Positions 19,376 to 26,711 of a stretch of DNA of 64,000 bases are shown here, one piece after another. A model generated the notes under the pieces. That model saw only the letters and a list, made by a program, of their open reading frames with translations, had not been told where the DNA came from and did no database searches. Position 1 is the stretch's first letter. Every line of letters begins with the position of its first letter. This DNA comes from an uncultured Pseudomonadota bacterium. Its GTDB lineage: Bacteria > Pseudomonadota > Gammaproteobacteria > Burkholderiales > Usitatibacteraceae. The translations under genes were made by a program, and so were the position numbers. Location of the stretch: positions 19,048-83,047 of the forward strand of contig CALEJW010000045.1 in assembly GCA_937898635.1 (NCBI GenBank). The letters run 5' to 3'.

Positions 19376-19401
19376 GGACGCGAGTCTATTAGAATTGGCC
19401 C
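19376..19401. promoter_or_regulatory. 26-nt divergent promoter region between gloB and the methyltransferase
   Basis: On the plus strand TAGAAT (19390-19395) ends 6 nt before the ATG at 19402. On the minus strand TAGACT (19388-19383) ends 7 nt before the gloB ATG. Neither start has a Shine-Dalgarno, so both mRNAs may be leaderless or nearly so. Confidence 0.4.
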
Positions 19402-20154
19402 ATGCCGACCAACACGCTCGCGGACTGGTTCGCCACGCCGCTCGGGAGCTACCTCCTCGCGAAGGAGCAGGCCTACCTGGACGACGTGACGCCCGACATC
19501 TTCGGCTTCCACGCGCTGCAGCTCGGGCTGCCGCAGTTCGACCTCCTGCGCGAGAACCGCATCACGCACCGCATGCGCCTCGACGCGGGCGCGGGGGCGG
19601 ACGTGCGCGCGAGGTGCCACGAGCTGCCGCTCGCCACGCAGTCCATCGACCTCGCGCTGCTGCCGCACGTGCTCGAGTTCGCCCAGGAGCCGCACGCGGT
19701 CCTGCGCGAGATCGACCGCGTGATGATGCCCGAGGGGCGGATCGTCATCCTCGGCTTCAATCCCTGGAGCCTCTGGGGCCTGCGCAGCGTCATGGGCCCG
19801 GCCCGGCACGAGACGCCGTGGAACGGCAAGTTCGTCTCGTTGCTGCGCGTGAAGGACTGGCTCGCGCTCCTGGGCTTCGAGGTGTCGGCCGGGCGGCTCG
19901 TCTGCTACGTGCCGCCGGTCAAGCGCGAGAAGTGGCTGCGGCGCCTCGCCTTCATGGAGCCGGCGGGCGACCGCTGGTGGGCGGTGGGCGGCGCGGTCTA
20001 CATGCTGCAGGCGATCAAGCGCGTGCACGGCGTGCGCCTGCTCACGCCCGCCTGGCAGGAGGCGGCGGCCCGCGAGAAGCGCGTCGCGCTGGCGGCCAAG
20101 CGCGAGGGCAATGCCGCCTCGTCCCGGGCCGGCTCCCTGCGCGTGGTCAAGTGA
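19402..20154 (+). CDS. Class I SAM-dependent methyltransferase, substrate unknown
   Basis: Predicted methyltransferase of 250 residues, conserved between gloB and rnhA in betaproteobacteria. The fold is recognised from the central part: an acidic patch after the SAM region (CHELPLATQSIDLALLPHVL), then HAVLREIDRVMMPEGRIVIL and GFNPWSLWGLR, typical of the Methyltransf_11 group. The N-terminal glycine-rich SAM loop is weak (RLDAGAGADVRA). The C-terminal 40 residues are basic. The stop overlaps the rnhA GTG by 4 nt (GTGA). Substrate and cellular role are not evident. Confidence 0.8.
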   Translation: MPTNTLADWFATPLGSYLLAKEQAYLDDVTPDIFGFHALQLGLPQFDLLRENRITHRMRLDAGAGADVRARCHELPLATQSIDLALLPHVLEFAQEPHAVLREIDRVMMPEGRIVILGFNPWSLWGLRSVMGPARHETPWNGKFVSLLRVKDWLALLGFEVSAGRLVCYVPPVKREKWLRRLAFMEPAGDRWWAVGGAVYMLQAIKRVHGVRLLTPAWQEAAAREKRVALAAKREGNAASSRAGSLRVVK

Positions 20155-20621
20155 GCGTCCCGGCGCGCGAATCCGCCGCGGGAGCGGTCGAGATCTACAC
20201 GGACGGCGCGTGCAAGGGCAATCCGGGCCCCGGGGGCTGGGGGGCGCTCCTCACTTTCGACGGCAAGGAGCGGGAACTCTTTGGCGGCGAGGCCGCGACC
20301 ACGAACAACCGCATGGAGCTCACCGCCGTGATCGAGGCGCTCGCGGCCCTCAAGCGGCCGAGCCGCGTGGTGGTGCACACCGACTCGCAGTACGTCCAGA
20401 AGGGGATCACGGAATGGATCCGCGGCTGGAAGGCGAAGGGATGGCGGACCGCCGCGAAGGCGCCGGTGAAGAACGTGGACCTGTGGAAGCGCCTCGACGA
20501 GCTGGCGGCCCTTCACCACGTGCAGTGGCGCTGGGTCCGGGGGCACTCGGGCCACGACGGCAACGAGCGCGCCGACGCCCTCGCCAACCGGGGCGTGGGC
20601 CTGGAGGGGCGGGCCGGGTGA
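20151..20621 (+). CDS. rnhA: Ribonuclease HI
   Basis: Degrades the RNA strand of RNA-DNA hybrids (R-loops, primers). The product is 156 residues, the usual length. The catalytic carboxylates are present: Asp18 in YTDGACKGNPGPGG, Glu56 in NNRMELTAV, Asp78 in HTDSQYV and the C-terminal Asp in GNERADALAN, plus His in RGHSGH. The GTG start at 20151 overlaps the methyltransferase stop, so translation is probably coupled. The longer open frame upstream is the shadow of that gene. dnaQ follows, matching the rnhA-dnaQ pairing of proteobacteria. Confidence 0.95.
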   Translation: MSVPARESAAGAVEIYTDGACKGNPGPGGWGALLTFDGKERELFGGEAATTNNRMELTAVIEALAALKRPSRVVVHTDSQYVQKGITEWIRGWKAKGWRTAAKAPVKNVDLWKRLDELAALHHVQWRWVRGHSGHDGNERADALANRGVGLEGRAG

Positions 20622-20670
20622 GGGCGGCCGGCGCCGGGGCTCGCGCGGCCCCCGGGCGGGGAGCCCGGCG

Positions 20671-21381
20671 GTGAGGCGCATCTTCCTCGACACGGAGACG
20701 ACGGGCCTCGACCCCGCCGAGGGCCACCGCGTGATCGAGATCGCCTGCGTGGAGGTGTTCGACCGGCGGCCCACGGGGCGCAATTTCCACCGCTACCTCA
20801 ATCCCGAGCGCGAGATCGACCAGGGCGCGATCAACATCCACGGCCTCACCCCGGACTTCCTCGCCGACAAGCCGCGCTTCGCCGACGTCGCCGACGAGTT
20901 CGTCGAGTTCGTCGAGGGCGCCGAGCTCCTCATCCACAACGCGGCCTTCGACACGGGCTTCCTCGACGCCGAGTTCGCGCGCGTGGAGCGCCCCGCGATC
21001 GCGACCCTGTGCGCGGTGACGGACACCCTCGCGCTCGCCCGCGAGATGCACCCGGGCAAGCGCAATTCCCTCGACGCGCTCTGCGAGCGCTACCGCGTGG
21101 ACAACTCGCGGCGCTCGCTTCACGGCGCGCTCCTCGACGCGCAGCTCCTGCTCGACGTCTGGCTCGCCATGACGCGCGGCCAGGACGCCCTCGACATCTC
21201 CCTCGTCGCGCCGCCCGCGGCGGCTTCGGCGGGCGGCCCGGCGGCGCGGCCCGCGCGGCTCGCGGTCCTGCGCGCGAGCCAGGCGGAGGTCGCGGCGCAC
21301 GCGGCGATGTGCGAGCGGATCGACCAGGAAAGCAAGGGCCGCTGCCTGTGGAAGCAGGCCGCGCTCCCGGGGCTCGACTGA
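20671..21381 (+). CDS. dnaQ: DNA polymerase III epsilon subunit (3'-5' proofreading exonuclease)
   Basis: Editing subunit of the replicative polymerase. It has 236 residues, with ExoI DTETTG (Asp7, Glu9), ExoII HNAAFDTGFLD and ExoIII-epsilon HGALLDAQLLLDV. A flexible Ala-rich linker is followed by a short C-terminal segment for polymerase contact. The start is GTG 20671, preceded by GGGGAG about 8 nt upstream. It lies in the rnhA-dnaQ arrangement, 49 nt after rnhA. The following diguanylate cyclase gene begins 1 nt after the stop codon. Confidence 0.95.
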   Translation: MRRIFLDTETTGLDPAEGHRVIEIACVEVFDRRPTGRNFHRYLNPEREIDQGAINIHGLTPDFLADKPRFADVADEFVEFVEGAELLIHNAAFDTGFLDAEFARVERPAIATLCAVTDTLALAREMHPGKRNSLDALCERYRVDNSRRSLHGALLDAQLLLDVWLAMTRGQDALDISLVAPPAAASAGGPAARPARLAVLRASQAEVAAHAAMCERIDQESKGRCLWKQAALPGLD

Positions 21382-21382
21382 G

Positions 21383-23089
21383 ATGGCCGGGCCGGCGCCC
21401 GAACGCAGGGACGAGCTGGGCCGGCTGGCCGCGCGCCTGGTCGCGCTGGGCGCGATTCCCATCGCCGTCTTCTGCGGAGCCTTCGCGCTGGCGCGCGCGG
21501 CGCTCGGCACGGGACAGGAGGCCCAGGCCTGGACCTGGGTGCTCTCCCTCGCCGCCGCGGTGGGCTCGGTGTTCGTCCTCGCCCGCCGCACGGCGCGCGC
21601 GCTGGACGGGGACGTGGGGGTGATCCGCGAGGCGGTCCGGCAGACGGCCGCCGGCGTGCGCGGGGCGGAACTCCCGGACCTCGACGCGCCGCTCGAGGGA
21701 CTCAAGCGCGAGGTGCTCGCGCTCGCGACGGACTTCCACGCGAGGGAGCGCCGCCTCCAGGAGCGCCTCGACACCTCCCGCCAGCAGGTGTTCTTCCTCA
21801 CGGCCAACGACCCCCTCACCGGGCTCGCCAACCGCAAGACCCTGGAGGAGCGCCTGGAGAGCGCGCTCGCCTCCGCCCGCAGCCTCGGCGCCGCCCACGC
21901 GCTCGTCTACGTGGACATCGACTTCCTGCAGCGCATCAACGACGCCTTCGGGCACCTCGCGGGCGACGAGCTGCTGCGCCGCCTCGTGCCGGTGCTCGCC
22001 GGCTGCCTGAGACCGGAGGATCTCCTCGCGCGCATCGGCGGGGACGAGTTCGCGGTGCTGATCGAGAACTGCAGCGCCGACCACGCCCTGCAGACCGGGC
22101 TTCGCCTGCGCGACGCCGTCCAGGCCTGGCAGTTCGAGTGGAGCGAGCACGCCTTCCAGGTGGGCGTGAGCGTGGGCGTGGTGGCCATCACGCGCCTCTC
22201 GCCGAGCCTTTCGGCGATCTTCAACGAGGCCGACAGCGCCTGCTTCGCCGCGAAGGAGCAGGGCCGCAACCGGGTCGTGGCCTTCCACGAGGCGCAGGCC
22301 TCGCAGTACATGCGCCAGACGAGCCGCGGGTGGCTCAAGCGGATCAACGACGCCATCTCCGCGGGCGCGTTCACGCTGCTCTACCAGCCCATCGTCCCGA
22401 TCGCCGCCGCCGCCGAGCCGGACGCGCTCCCTCGCGTCGAGGCGCTGCTGCGCATGAGCGAGACGGGCGGGGAGCTGATCCTGCCGATGTCCTTCATTCC
22501 CGTGGCCGAGCGCTACGACCTCATGCGCACCATCGACCGCTGGGTGATCGACCGCGCCTTCGCCGACTTCCGGCGCCTGGCGAAGGATCGCGGCACGGCG
22601 CGCCCGGCGGAGTTCTCCGTGAACCTCTCCGGGCACACGCTCTCCAGCCCGGAGTTCGGCGACTACGTGCGCGAGTGCTTCACCAGGCACGGCGTCCCGC
22701 CGGAGTGCGTGTGCTTCGAGATCACCGAGACCGCGGCGATCGCCAACGTCGAGCGCGCGCGCGCGGCGATCGAGGCCCTGCGCGGCCACGGCGTGCGCTT
22801 CTGGCTCGACGACTTCGGCAGCGGGCTTTCCTCGTTCAACTACCTCAAGCACTTCCCCGTCGACGGGCTGAAGATCGACGGCCTCTTCGTGAAGGGCGTG
22901 GCGAGGAACTACCTCGACTACGCGCTGGTCGAGGCCATCCAGAAGATCGCGATCACCATGGGGCTCGCGACGGTGGCCGAGTGCGTGGAGAGCGAGGAGA
23001 TCGCGAGGAAGCTCTTCGCCATCGGCGTGCCCTGGGGGCAGGGCTTCCACCTCGGGCACCCGAAGCCGATCGAGTCCGTCTTTCCGTGA
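21383..23089 (+). CDS. Membrane-associated GGDEF-EAL protein (c-di-GMP turnover)
   Basis: Dual-domain cyclic-di-GMP enzyme of 568 residues. Two N-terminal membrane segments (LVALGAIPIAVFCGAFALA; AWTWVLSLAAAVGSVFVLA) lead to a coiled-coil-like linker. The GGDEF domain has an intact GGDEF (219-223). The EAL domain has its E-A-L at 353-355 and the other phosphodiesterase residues visible (NLSG, EITET, LDDFGSG, KIDG, AECVES, GQGF). Both halves therefore look catalytically competent, so net activity cannot be predicted. The ATG comes 1 nt after the dnaQ stop, so it is likely co-transcribed with dnaQ. Confidence 0.92.
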   Translation: MAGPAPERRDELGRLAARLVALGAIPIAVFCGAFALARAALGTGQEAQAWTWVLSLAAAVGSVFVLARRTARALDGDVGVIREAVRQTAAGVRGAELPDLDAPLEGLKREVLALATDFHARERRLQERLDTSRQQVFFLTANDPLTGLANRKTLEERLESALASARSLGAAHALVYVDIDFLQRINDAFGHLAGDELLRRLVPVLAGCLRPEDLLARIGGDEFAVLIENCSADHALQTGLRLRDAVQAWQFEWSEHAFQVGVSVGVVAITRLSPSLSAIFNEADSACFAAKEQGRNRVVAFHEAQASQYMRQTSRGWLKRINDAISAGAFTLLYQPIVPIAAAAEPDALPRVEALLRMSETGGELILPMSFIPVAERYDLMRTIDRWVIDRAFADFRRLAKDRGTARPAEFSVNLSGHTLSSPEFGDYVRECFTRHGVPPECVCFEITETAAIANVERARAAIEALRGHGVRFWLDDFGSGLSSFNYLKHFPVDGLKIDGLFVKGVARNYLDYALVEAIQKIAITMGLATVAECVESEEIARKLFAIGVPWGQGFHLGHPKPIESVFP

Positions 23090-23109
23090 CGCGGGCCGGT
23101 CCGCCGGGC

Positions 23110-23115
23110 TATAAT
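23110..23115 (+). promoter_or_regulatory. -10 box (TATAAT) of the cytochrome c pair
   Basis: TATAAT within GGGCTATAATCCGCGC lies 81 nt before the first cytochrome ATG, in the gap after the GGDEF-EAL gene. The context is the same as at 8380. No clear -35 was found. Confidence 0.55.
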
Positions 23116-23196
23116 CCGCGCCGAACCGGCGACAGCGCCCCGGCGTCACCCGCGCGGCCGGTCGAACCCTCAGAGACCGTGAACCGACGAGACCCC

Positions 23197-23538
23197 ATGT
23201 CCCGAACCTCCCCCTTTGTCCTCGCGCTCGCCCTGGCGCTCGCCGGAACCGCCCACGCGGCCGGCGATGCCGCCGCCGGCAGGCAGAAGAATTTCCAGTG
23301 CATGGGATGCCACGGCATTCCCGGGTGGAAGACCGCCTTCCCGGAGGTCTACCACGTGCCGAAGCTGGGCGGGCAGCACGCCGCCTACCTCGTCGCCGCG
23401 CTCAAGCAGTACCGCAGCGGCGAGCGCGACCACGCGACGATGCGCTCCATCGCGGCGACCCTGTCCGACAAGGACATGGAGGATCTCGCGGCCTACTACG
23501 CGCAAGCCGCCGGCGTCGCGGCCGTGGCCGGAAAGTGA
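23197..23538 (+). CDS. Periplasmic monoheme c-type cytochrome (c4/c553-like), first of a pair
   Basis: Small exported electron carrier of 113 residues. A signal peptide (TSPFVLALALALAGTAHA) precedes one heme site CMGCH. Downstream are a PKLGGQHAAYLVAALKQYRSGERDHATM segment carrying the likely axial Met, and SDKDMEDLAAYYAQ, the signature of cytochrome c4-type domains. The start ATG 23197 gives a standard signal; a GTG at 23179 is possible. The second cytochrome begins 8 nt later with the same layout, so together they resemble the two halves of diheme cytochrome c4 encoded separately. Confidence 0.87.
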   Translation: MSRTSPFVLALALALAGTAHAAGDAAAGRQKNFQCMGCHGIPGWKTAFPEVYHVPKLGGQHAAYLVAALKQYRSGERDHATMRSIAATLSDKDMEDLAAYYAQAAGVAAVAGK

Positions 23539-23546
23539 GGCGCGCC

Positions 23547-23870
23547 GTGAACCGCACAGCCCTCGTCGTCCTCGCTTCCTTCGTCCTCGCCGGTGCCGCC
23601 CACGCGGCCAAGGGCGACGCCCAGGCGGGCAAGGGGAAGGCCGCCGCCTGCGTCGCCTGCCACGGCGAATCCGGCGTGAGCGCCGCCCCGGAATTCCCCA
23701 AGATCGCCGGGCAGCACGCCGACTATCTCGCCACGGCGCTGCGGCACTACAAGGCCGGCAAGCGCAAGAACCCCATCATGGCGGGCCAGGTCGCGAACCT
23801 CTCGGAGAAGGACATGCTCGACCTCGCGGCCTACTACGCGTCGCAGCCGGGACTCGCCATCCGCTACTGA
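23547..23870 (+). CDS. Periplasmic monoheme c-type cytochrome (c4/c553-like), second of a pair
   Basis: Exported electron carrier of 107 residues. A signal peptide (NRTALVVLASFVLAGAAHA) precedes heme site CVACH, followed by PKIAGQHADYLATALRHYKAGKRKNPIM with the likely Met ligand, and SEKDMLDLAAYYAS. The GTG start at 23547 lies 8 nt after the partner's stop. It resembles the first cytochrome of the pair throughout, consistent with tandem duplication. Its redox partners are unknown. An 11-bp hairpin 24 nt downstream may end the transcript. Confidence 0.87.
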   Translation: MNRTALVVLASFVLAGAAHAAKGDAQAGKGKAAACVACHGESGVSAAPEFPKIAGQHADYLATALRHYKAGKRKNPIMAGQVANLSEKDMLDLAAYYASQPGLAIRY

Positions 23871-23893
23871 CGCCGTCTTCCTCGCCGCTCCCC

Positions 23894-23920
23894 GCAAGCC
23901 CGGCCCCGCGCCGGGCTTGC
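23894..23920. terminator. Bidirectional stem-loop between convergent genes
   Basis: A perfect 11-bp stem (GCAAGCCCGGC, 23894-23904; GCCGGGCTTGC, 23910-23920) with a 5-nt loop lies between the convergent cytochrome and DUF1841 genes. No T-run follows on either strand, so it may act with Rho or only as an mRNA end. Confidence 0.5.
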
Positions 23921-23936
23921 CGCTTGCGGCGAACGA

Positions 23937-24374
23937 TCAGGCGCGCAGGCGCCGCTCGAGGCAGTCCAGGTAGTCCGCGTTCGCGAGGCCGGTGCCCTCG
24001 CGCTGGGCGCGCCAGAGGGCCTCGGCCAGGCACTCCATCGCCGCGTGCCGCGCGTCGTGCTCCGAGCCCAGGCGCGAGGCGAGCGCGCGCAGGGCCTCGC
24101 GGATGCCCGGCGGCTGGTCGATCGAGTGCTGCTCCTCGAGCGCGAGGTGCAGCGCGAGGTGCAGGAAGGGGTTGGACTCGCCGCCTTCGGGCTTCCAGTC
24201 GCGCTCGCCGAAGCGCTCCGGGTCGGCGAGGGTGGCGTGGTACTCGGGGTGCTCCAGGACGATCGCGAGCGCCATCGACTCGAGCGCCGTGAGGGCCTCG
24301 CCCGCCTGCGAGCGGGCCCACAGCGAGAAGAAGAACCCGCGCACCTCGTCCCGCGTGGGATGGAAGAGGCTCAT
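23937..24374 (-). CDS. DUF1841 family protein
   Basis: Conserved cytoplasmic protein of unknown function, 145 residues. It is recognised by the family pattern: an N-terminal PTRDEVRGFFFSLW, LTALESMALAIVLEHPEYH, then ESNPFLHLALHLALEEQHSID, and a C-terminal CLAEALWRAQREG with YLDCLERRL. His and acidic residues in the central helix (HLALHLALEEQHS) are reminiscent of metal-binding helices, but no function is established. The start at 24374 overlaps the nth stop by 4 nt (ATGA), so it is translated with nth. It is the last gene of the minus-strand run. Confidence 0.85.
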   Translation of the reverse strand: MSLFHPTRDEVRGFFFSLWARSQAGEALTALESMALAIVLEHPEYHATLADPERFGERDWKPEGGESNPFLHLALHLALEEQHSIDQPPGIREALRALASRLGSEHDARHAAMECLAEALWRAQREGTGLANADYLDCLERRLRA

Positions 24375-25045
24375 TTCGGCAGGCGGGCCTTGCGCGCGGC
24401 CGGCGGCGCGGCGAGCTTCGCCTTGTCGCGGAATCCGCAGGGCCCGTACACCGGGCAGGCGCCGCATTTCGGCGTCCGCGCGACGCAGACGTAGCGGCCC
24501 AGCAGGATCAGCCAGTGGTGGGCGTGGAGGCGGTAGGGCGAAGGGACGACCGCGAGGAGCTTCTTCTCCACCGCGAGCGGGTCCTTGCCCGGCGCGAGCC
24601 CGGTCCGGTTGGAGACGCGGAAGATGTGCGTGTCCACCGCGATCGCGGGTTCCCCGAAGGCGACGTTCAGCACCACGTTCGCGGTCTTGCGCCCCACGCC
24701 CGGCAGGCTCTCGAGGGCCTCGCGCGTGCGCGGCACCTCGCCACCGTGCTCCGCCAGCAGGAGGCGCGTGAGGCCGATCACGTTCTTCGCCTTCGTGCGG
24801 TACAGGCCGATGGTCCGGATGCGCTCGCGCAGCCCGTCCTCGCCCAGCGCGAGCATCGCGGCGGGCGTGCCGGCGACGGCGAAGAGCCCGCGCGTGGCGA
24901 GGTTCACGCCGCGGTCCGTGGCCTGCGCGGACAGGACCACGGCGACGAGGAGCTGGTAGGGCGTGGCGTACTCGAGCTCGCTGCGCGGCTCGGGATTCGC
25001 GTCGCGGAGCAGGCGGAAGAACTCGGCGCGCGCGGCGGGCTTCAC
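24371..25045 (-). CDS. nth: Endonuclease III (DNA glycosylase/AP lyase)
   Basis: Base-excision repair enzyme removing oxidised pyrimidines. It has 224 residues with the helix-hairpin-helix LPGVGRKTANVVL, whose Lys is the catalytic nucleophile, and the catalytic Asp in AVDTHIFRVSNR. The C-terminal [4Fe-4S] site has the C-x6-C-x2-C-x5-C spacing (CVARTPKCGACPVYGPC). All residues needed for both activities are present. It overlaps rsxB upstream and DUF1841 downstream by 4 nt each. nth beside rsxB recalls the E. coli rsx operon, which ends in nth. Confidence 0.96.
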   Translation of the reverse strand: MKPAARAEFFRLLRDANPEPRSELEYATPYQLLVAVVLSAQATDRGVNLATRGLFAVAGTPAAMLALGEDGLRERIRTIGLYRTKAKNVIGLTRLLLAEHGGEVPRTREALESLPGVGRKTANVVLNVAFGEPAIAVDTHIFRVSNRTGLAPGKDPLAVEKKLLAVVPSPYRLHAHHWLILLGRYVCVARTPKCGACPVYGPCGFRDKAKLAAPPAARKARLPK

Positions 25046-25578
25046 GGCTCGCGCCCCCCGGCCGGCGCCGGCTCGTAGGCCGCCATCGTCGCGGCGCGCT
25101 CCGAGGCTTCCCGGGCGAGCCGGAAGGCGCGGAACTCATGGCGCTCGCGCGAGCGTCCCGGCTCGGGCAGCGCCGCCACCGGCACGAGCGAGATGCAGTC
25201 CACGGGGCAGGGGGGAATGCAGAGCTCGCAGCCCGTGCACCAGGAGGCGATCACGGTGTGCATGAGCTTCGGGGCGCCCACGATCGCGTCCACGGGGCAG
25301 GCGGGGATGCACTTCACGCAGCCGATGCAGAGCGCCTCGTCGATGAGGGCCGCCTGCGGCGGCCGGGCCGGGCCGCGCGCCGGGTCGAGCGGCTTCGCCG
25401 CGCGGTCGAGGAGGGACGCGAGCCTCGCCACACCCGCGTCGCCCCCCGGCGGGCACTGGTCGATGTCGGCCTCGCCGCGCGCGATCGCCTCGGCATAGGG
25501 CCGGCACCCGGGGTAGCCGCACAGCGTGCACTGCGTCTGCGGGAGCAGCGCGTCGATGTCCGCGACGAGGCGGCTCAC
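25042..25578 (-). CDS. rsxB: RsxB/RnfB-type ferredoxin, soluble form
   Basis: Iron-sulfur electron-transfer protein of 178 residues. The N-terminal Fes domain has C-x2-C-x4-C and a later Cys (CTLCGYPGC ... DQCPPGG). Two ferredoxin clusters follow, CIGCVKCIPACP and CTGCELCIPPCP. Unlike E. coli RsxB it has no N-terminal membrane segment and starts directly with the Fes domain (SRLVADIDALLPQTQ). No other rsx/rnf subunit is in the window. The GTG start at 25578 overlaps the ald stop by 4 nt and its stop overlaps the nth start by 4 nt. Its role outside a full Rsx complex is unknown. Confidence 0.88.
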   Translation of the reverse strand: MSRLVADIDALLPQTQCTLCGYPGCRPYAEAIARGEADIDQCPPGGDAGVARLASLLDRAAKPLDPARGPARPPQAALIDEALCIGCVKCIPACPVDAIVGAPKLMHTVIASWCTGCELCIPPCPVDCISLVPVAALPEPGRSRERHEFRAFRLAREASERAATMAAYEPAPAGGREP

Positions 25579-26687
25579 GCGAGGTCCCCGTCGTCGAGGG
25601 CGGCCCAGGCCCTCCCGGCCTCGGCGGCGATCCCGGGATGCGTGAAGCGTCCCCGCCACACGAGGACGCCGGCGCGAAGCCCCGCGTCCTCGCGGATCGC
25701 GCGCGCGATGCCCTTTCCGGCGAGCGCGCGGACGTAGGGGAGCACGGCGGCGGACAGGGCCGAGGCGCCCGCGCGGGCCACGGCGGCGGGCATGTTGGCC
25801 ACGCAGTAGTGCAGCACGCCTTCGGCGACGAAGACGGGATCGGCGTGGGTGGTCGGGCGCGAGGTCTCGGCCACGCCGCCCGCGTCGATCGCGACGTCCA
25901 CGATCACGGCGCCGCGCTTCATCCGGGAGACGAGCGCGCGGGAGAGGAGCTTCGGCGTCGGCTCGCCCGGCACGAAGACCGCGCCCACGACGAGGTCGGC
26001 CGCGAGGGCGTGGCGCTCGATCGCCTCCGCGGAGGCGAGGCCCGTCTCCACGGACGCCGGCAGGCGCGCGGCGAGCGCGTCCCGGGTCGCCGCGGAGCGC
26101 GTGAGGATCGCGACCTTCGCGCCCATGGCCGCGGCAAGCGCGGCCGCGTTCTCGCCCGCATGGCCGCCGCCCAGCACCAGCACGCGCGCCGGCTCCGCGC
26201 CCGGGCACCCCGCGAGGAGCGTCCCGTTGCCGCCCGCGGGCAAAGTGAGGAGCTGCGCGCCCACCTGCACGGCGAGCCTTCCGGCGATAACCGACATGGG
26301 CGCGAGGAGCGGGAAGCCGCCCGCGGCGTCGCGCACCATCTCGAAGGCGATCGCGGTGACGCCCCGGTCGGCGATCTCGCGCGCGAGCCGCGGTTCTCCC
26401 ACGAGATGCTGGAAGGCGAAGAGCGTCGAGCCCGCGGCGAGGCTCGTCCACTCGCCGGGCTGGATCTCCTTCACCTTGACGACGAGATCGGACCGCCAGG
26501 CCTCGCCGGCGTCGACGATCCCGGCGCCCGCGGCCCGGTAGGCTGCGTCGTCCGCGCCGATGCCCAGGCCCGCGCCGGCGGCCACGCGCACTTCATGTCC
26601 GTCGCGCGCCAGCGCGGCGGCGGCGGCGGGATCGAGCGCGACCCGCCGCTCGCCATCCTTCGACTCCCGGGGAATGCCGATTCGCAT
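25575..26687 (-). CDS. ald: Alanine dehydrogenase
   Basis: NAD-dependent oxidative deamination of L-alanine to pyruvate and ammonia, or the reverse. It has 370 residues, the normal length. It begins IGIPRESKDGERRVALDP, with catalytic Lys73 (VVKVKEIQ) and His94 (FAFQHLVGEP). The family segment LLAPMSVIAGRLAVQVGA, the Rossmann motif VLVLGGGHAGENAA and the C-terminal YCVANMPAAVARAG follow. These favour Ald over the related transhydrogenase alpha subunit, which lacks this C-terminus. It starts 24 nt after pyrD and its stop overlaps rsxB, an unusual neighbourhood for ald. Confidence 0.9.
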   Translation of the reverse strand: MRIGIPRESKDGERRVALDPAAAAALARDGHEVRVAAGAGLGIGADDAAYRAAGAGIVDAGEAWRSDLVVKVKEIQPGEWTSLAAGSTLFAFQHLVGEPRLAREIADRGVTAIAFEMVRDAAGGFPLLAPMSVIAGRLAVQVGAQLLTLPAGGNGTLLAGCPGAEPARVLVLGGGHAGENAAALAAAMGAKVAILTRSAATRDALAARLPASVETGLASAEAIERHALAADLVVGAVFVPGEPTPKLLSRALVSRMKRGAVIVDVAIDAGGVAETSRPTTHADPVFVAEGVLHYCVANMPAAVARAGASALSAAVLPYVRALAGKGIARAIREDAGLRAGVLVWRGRFTHPGIAAEAGRAWAALDDGDLA

Positions 26688-26711
26688 CGGGGGACGCGGC
26701 GCCGCGCGACG

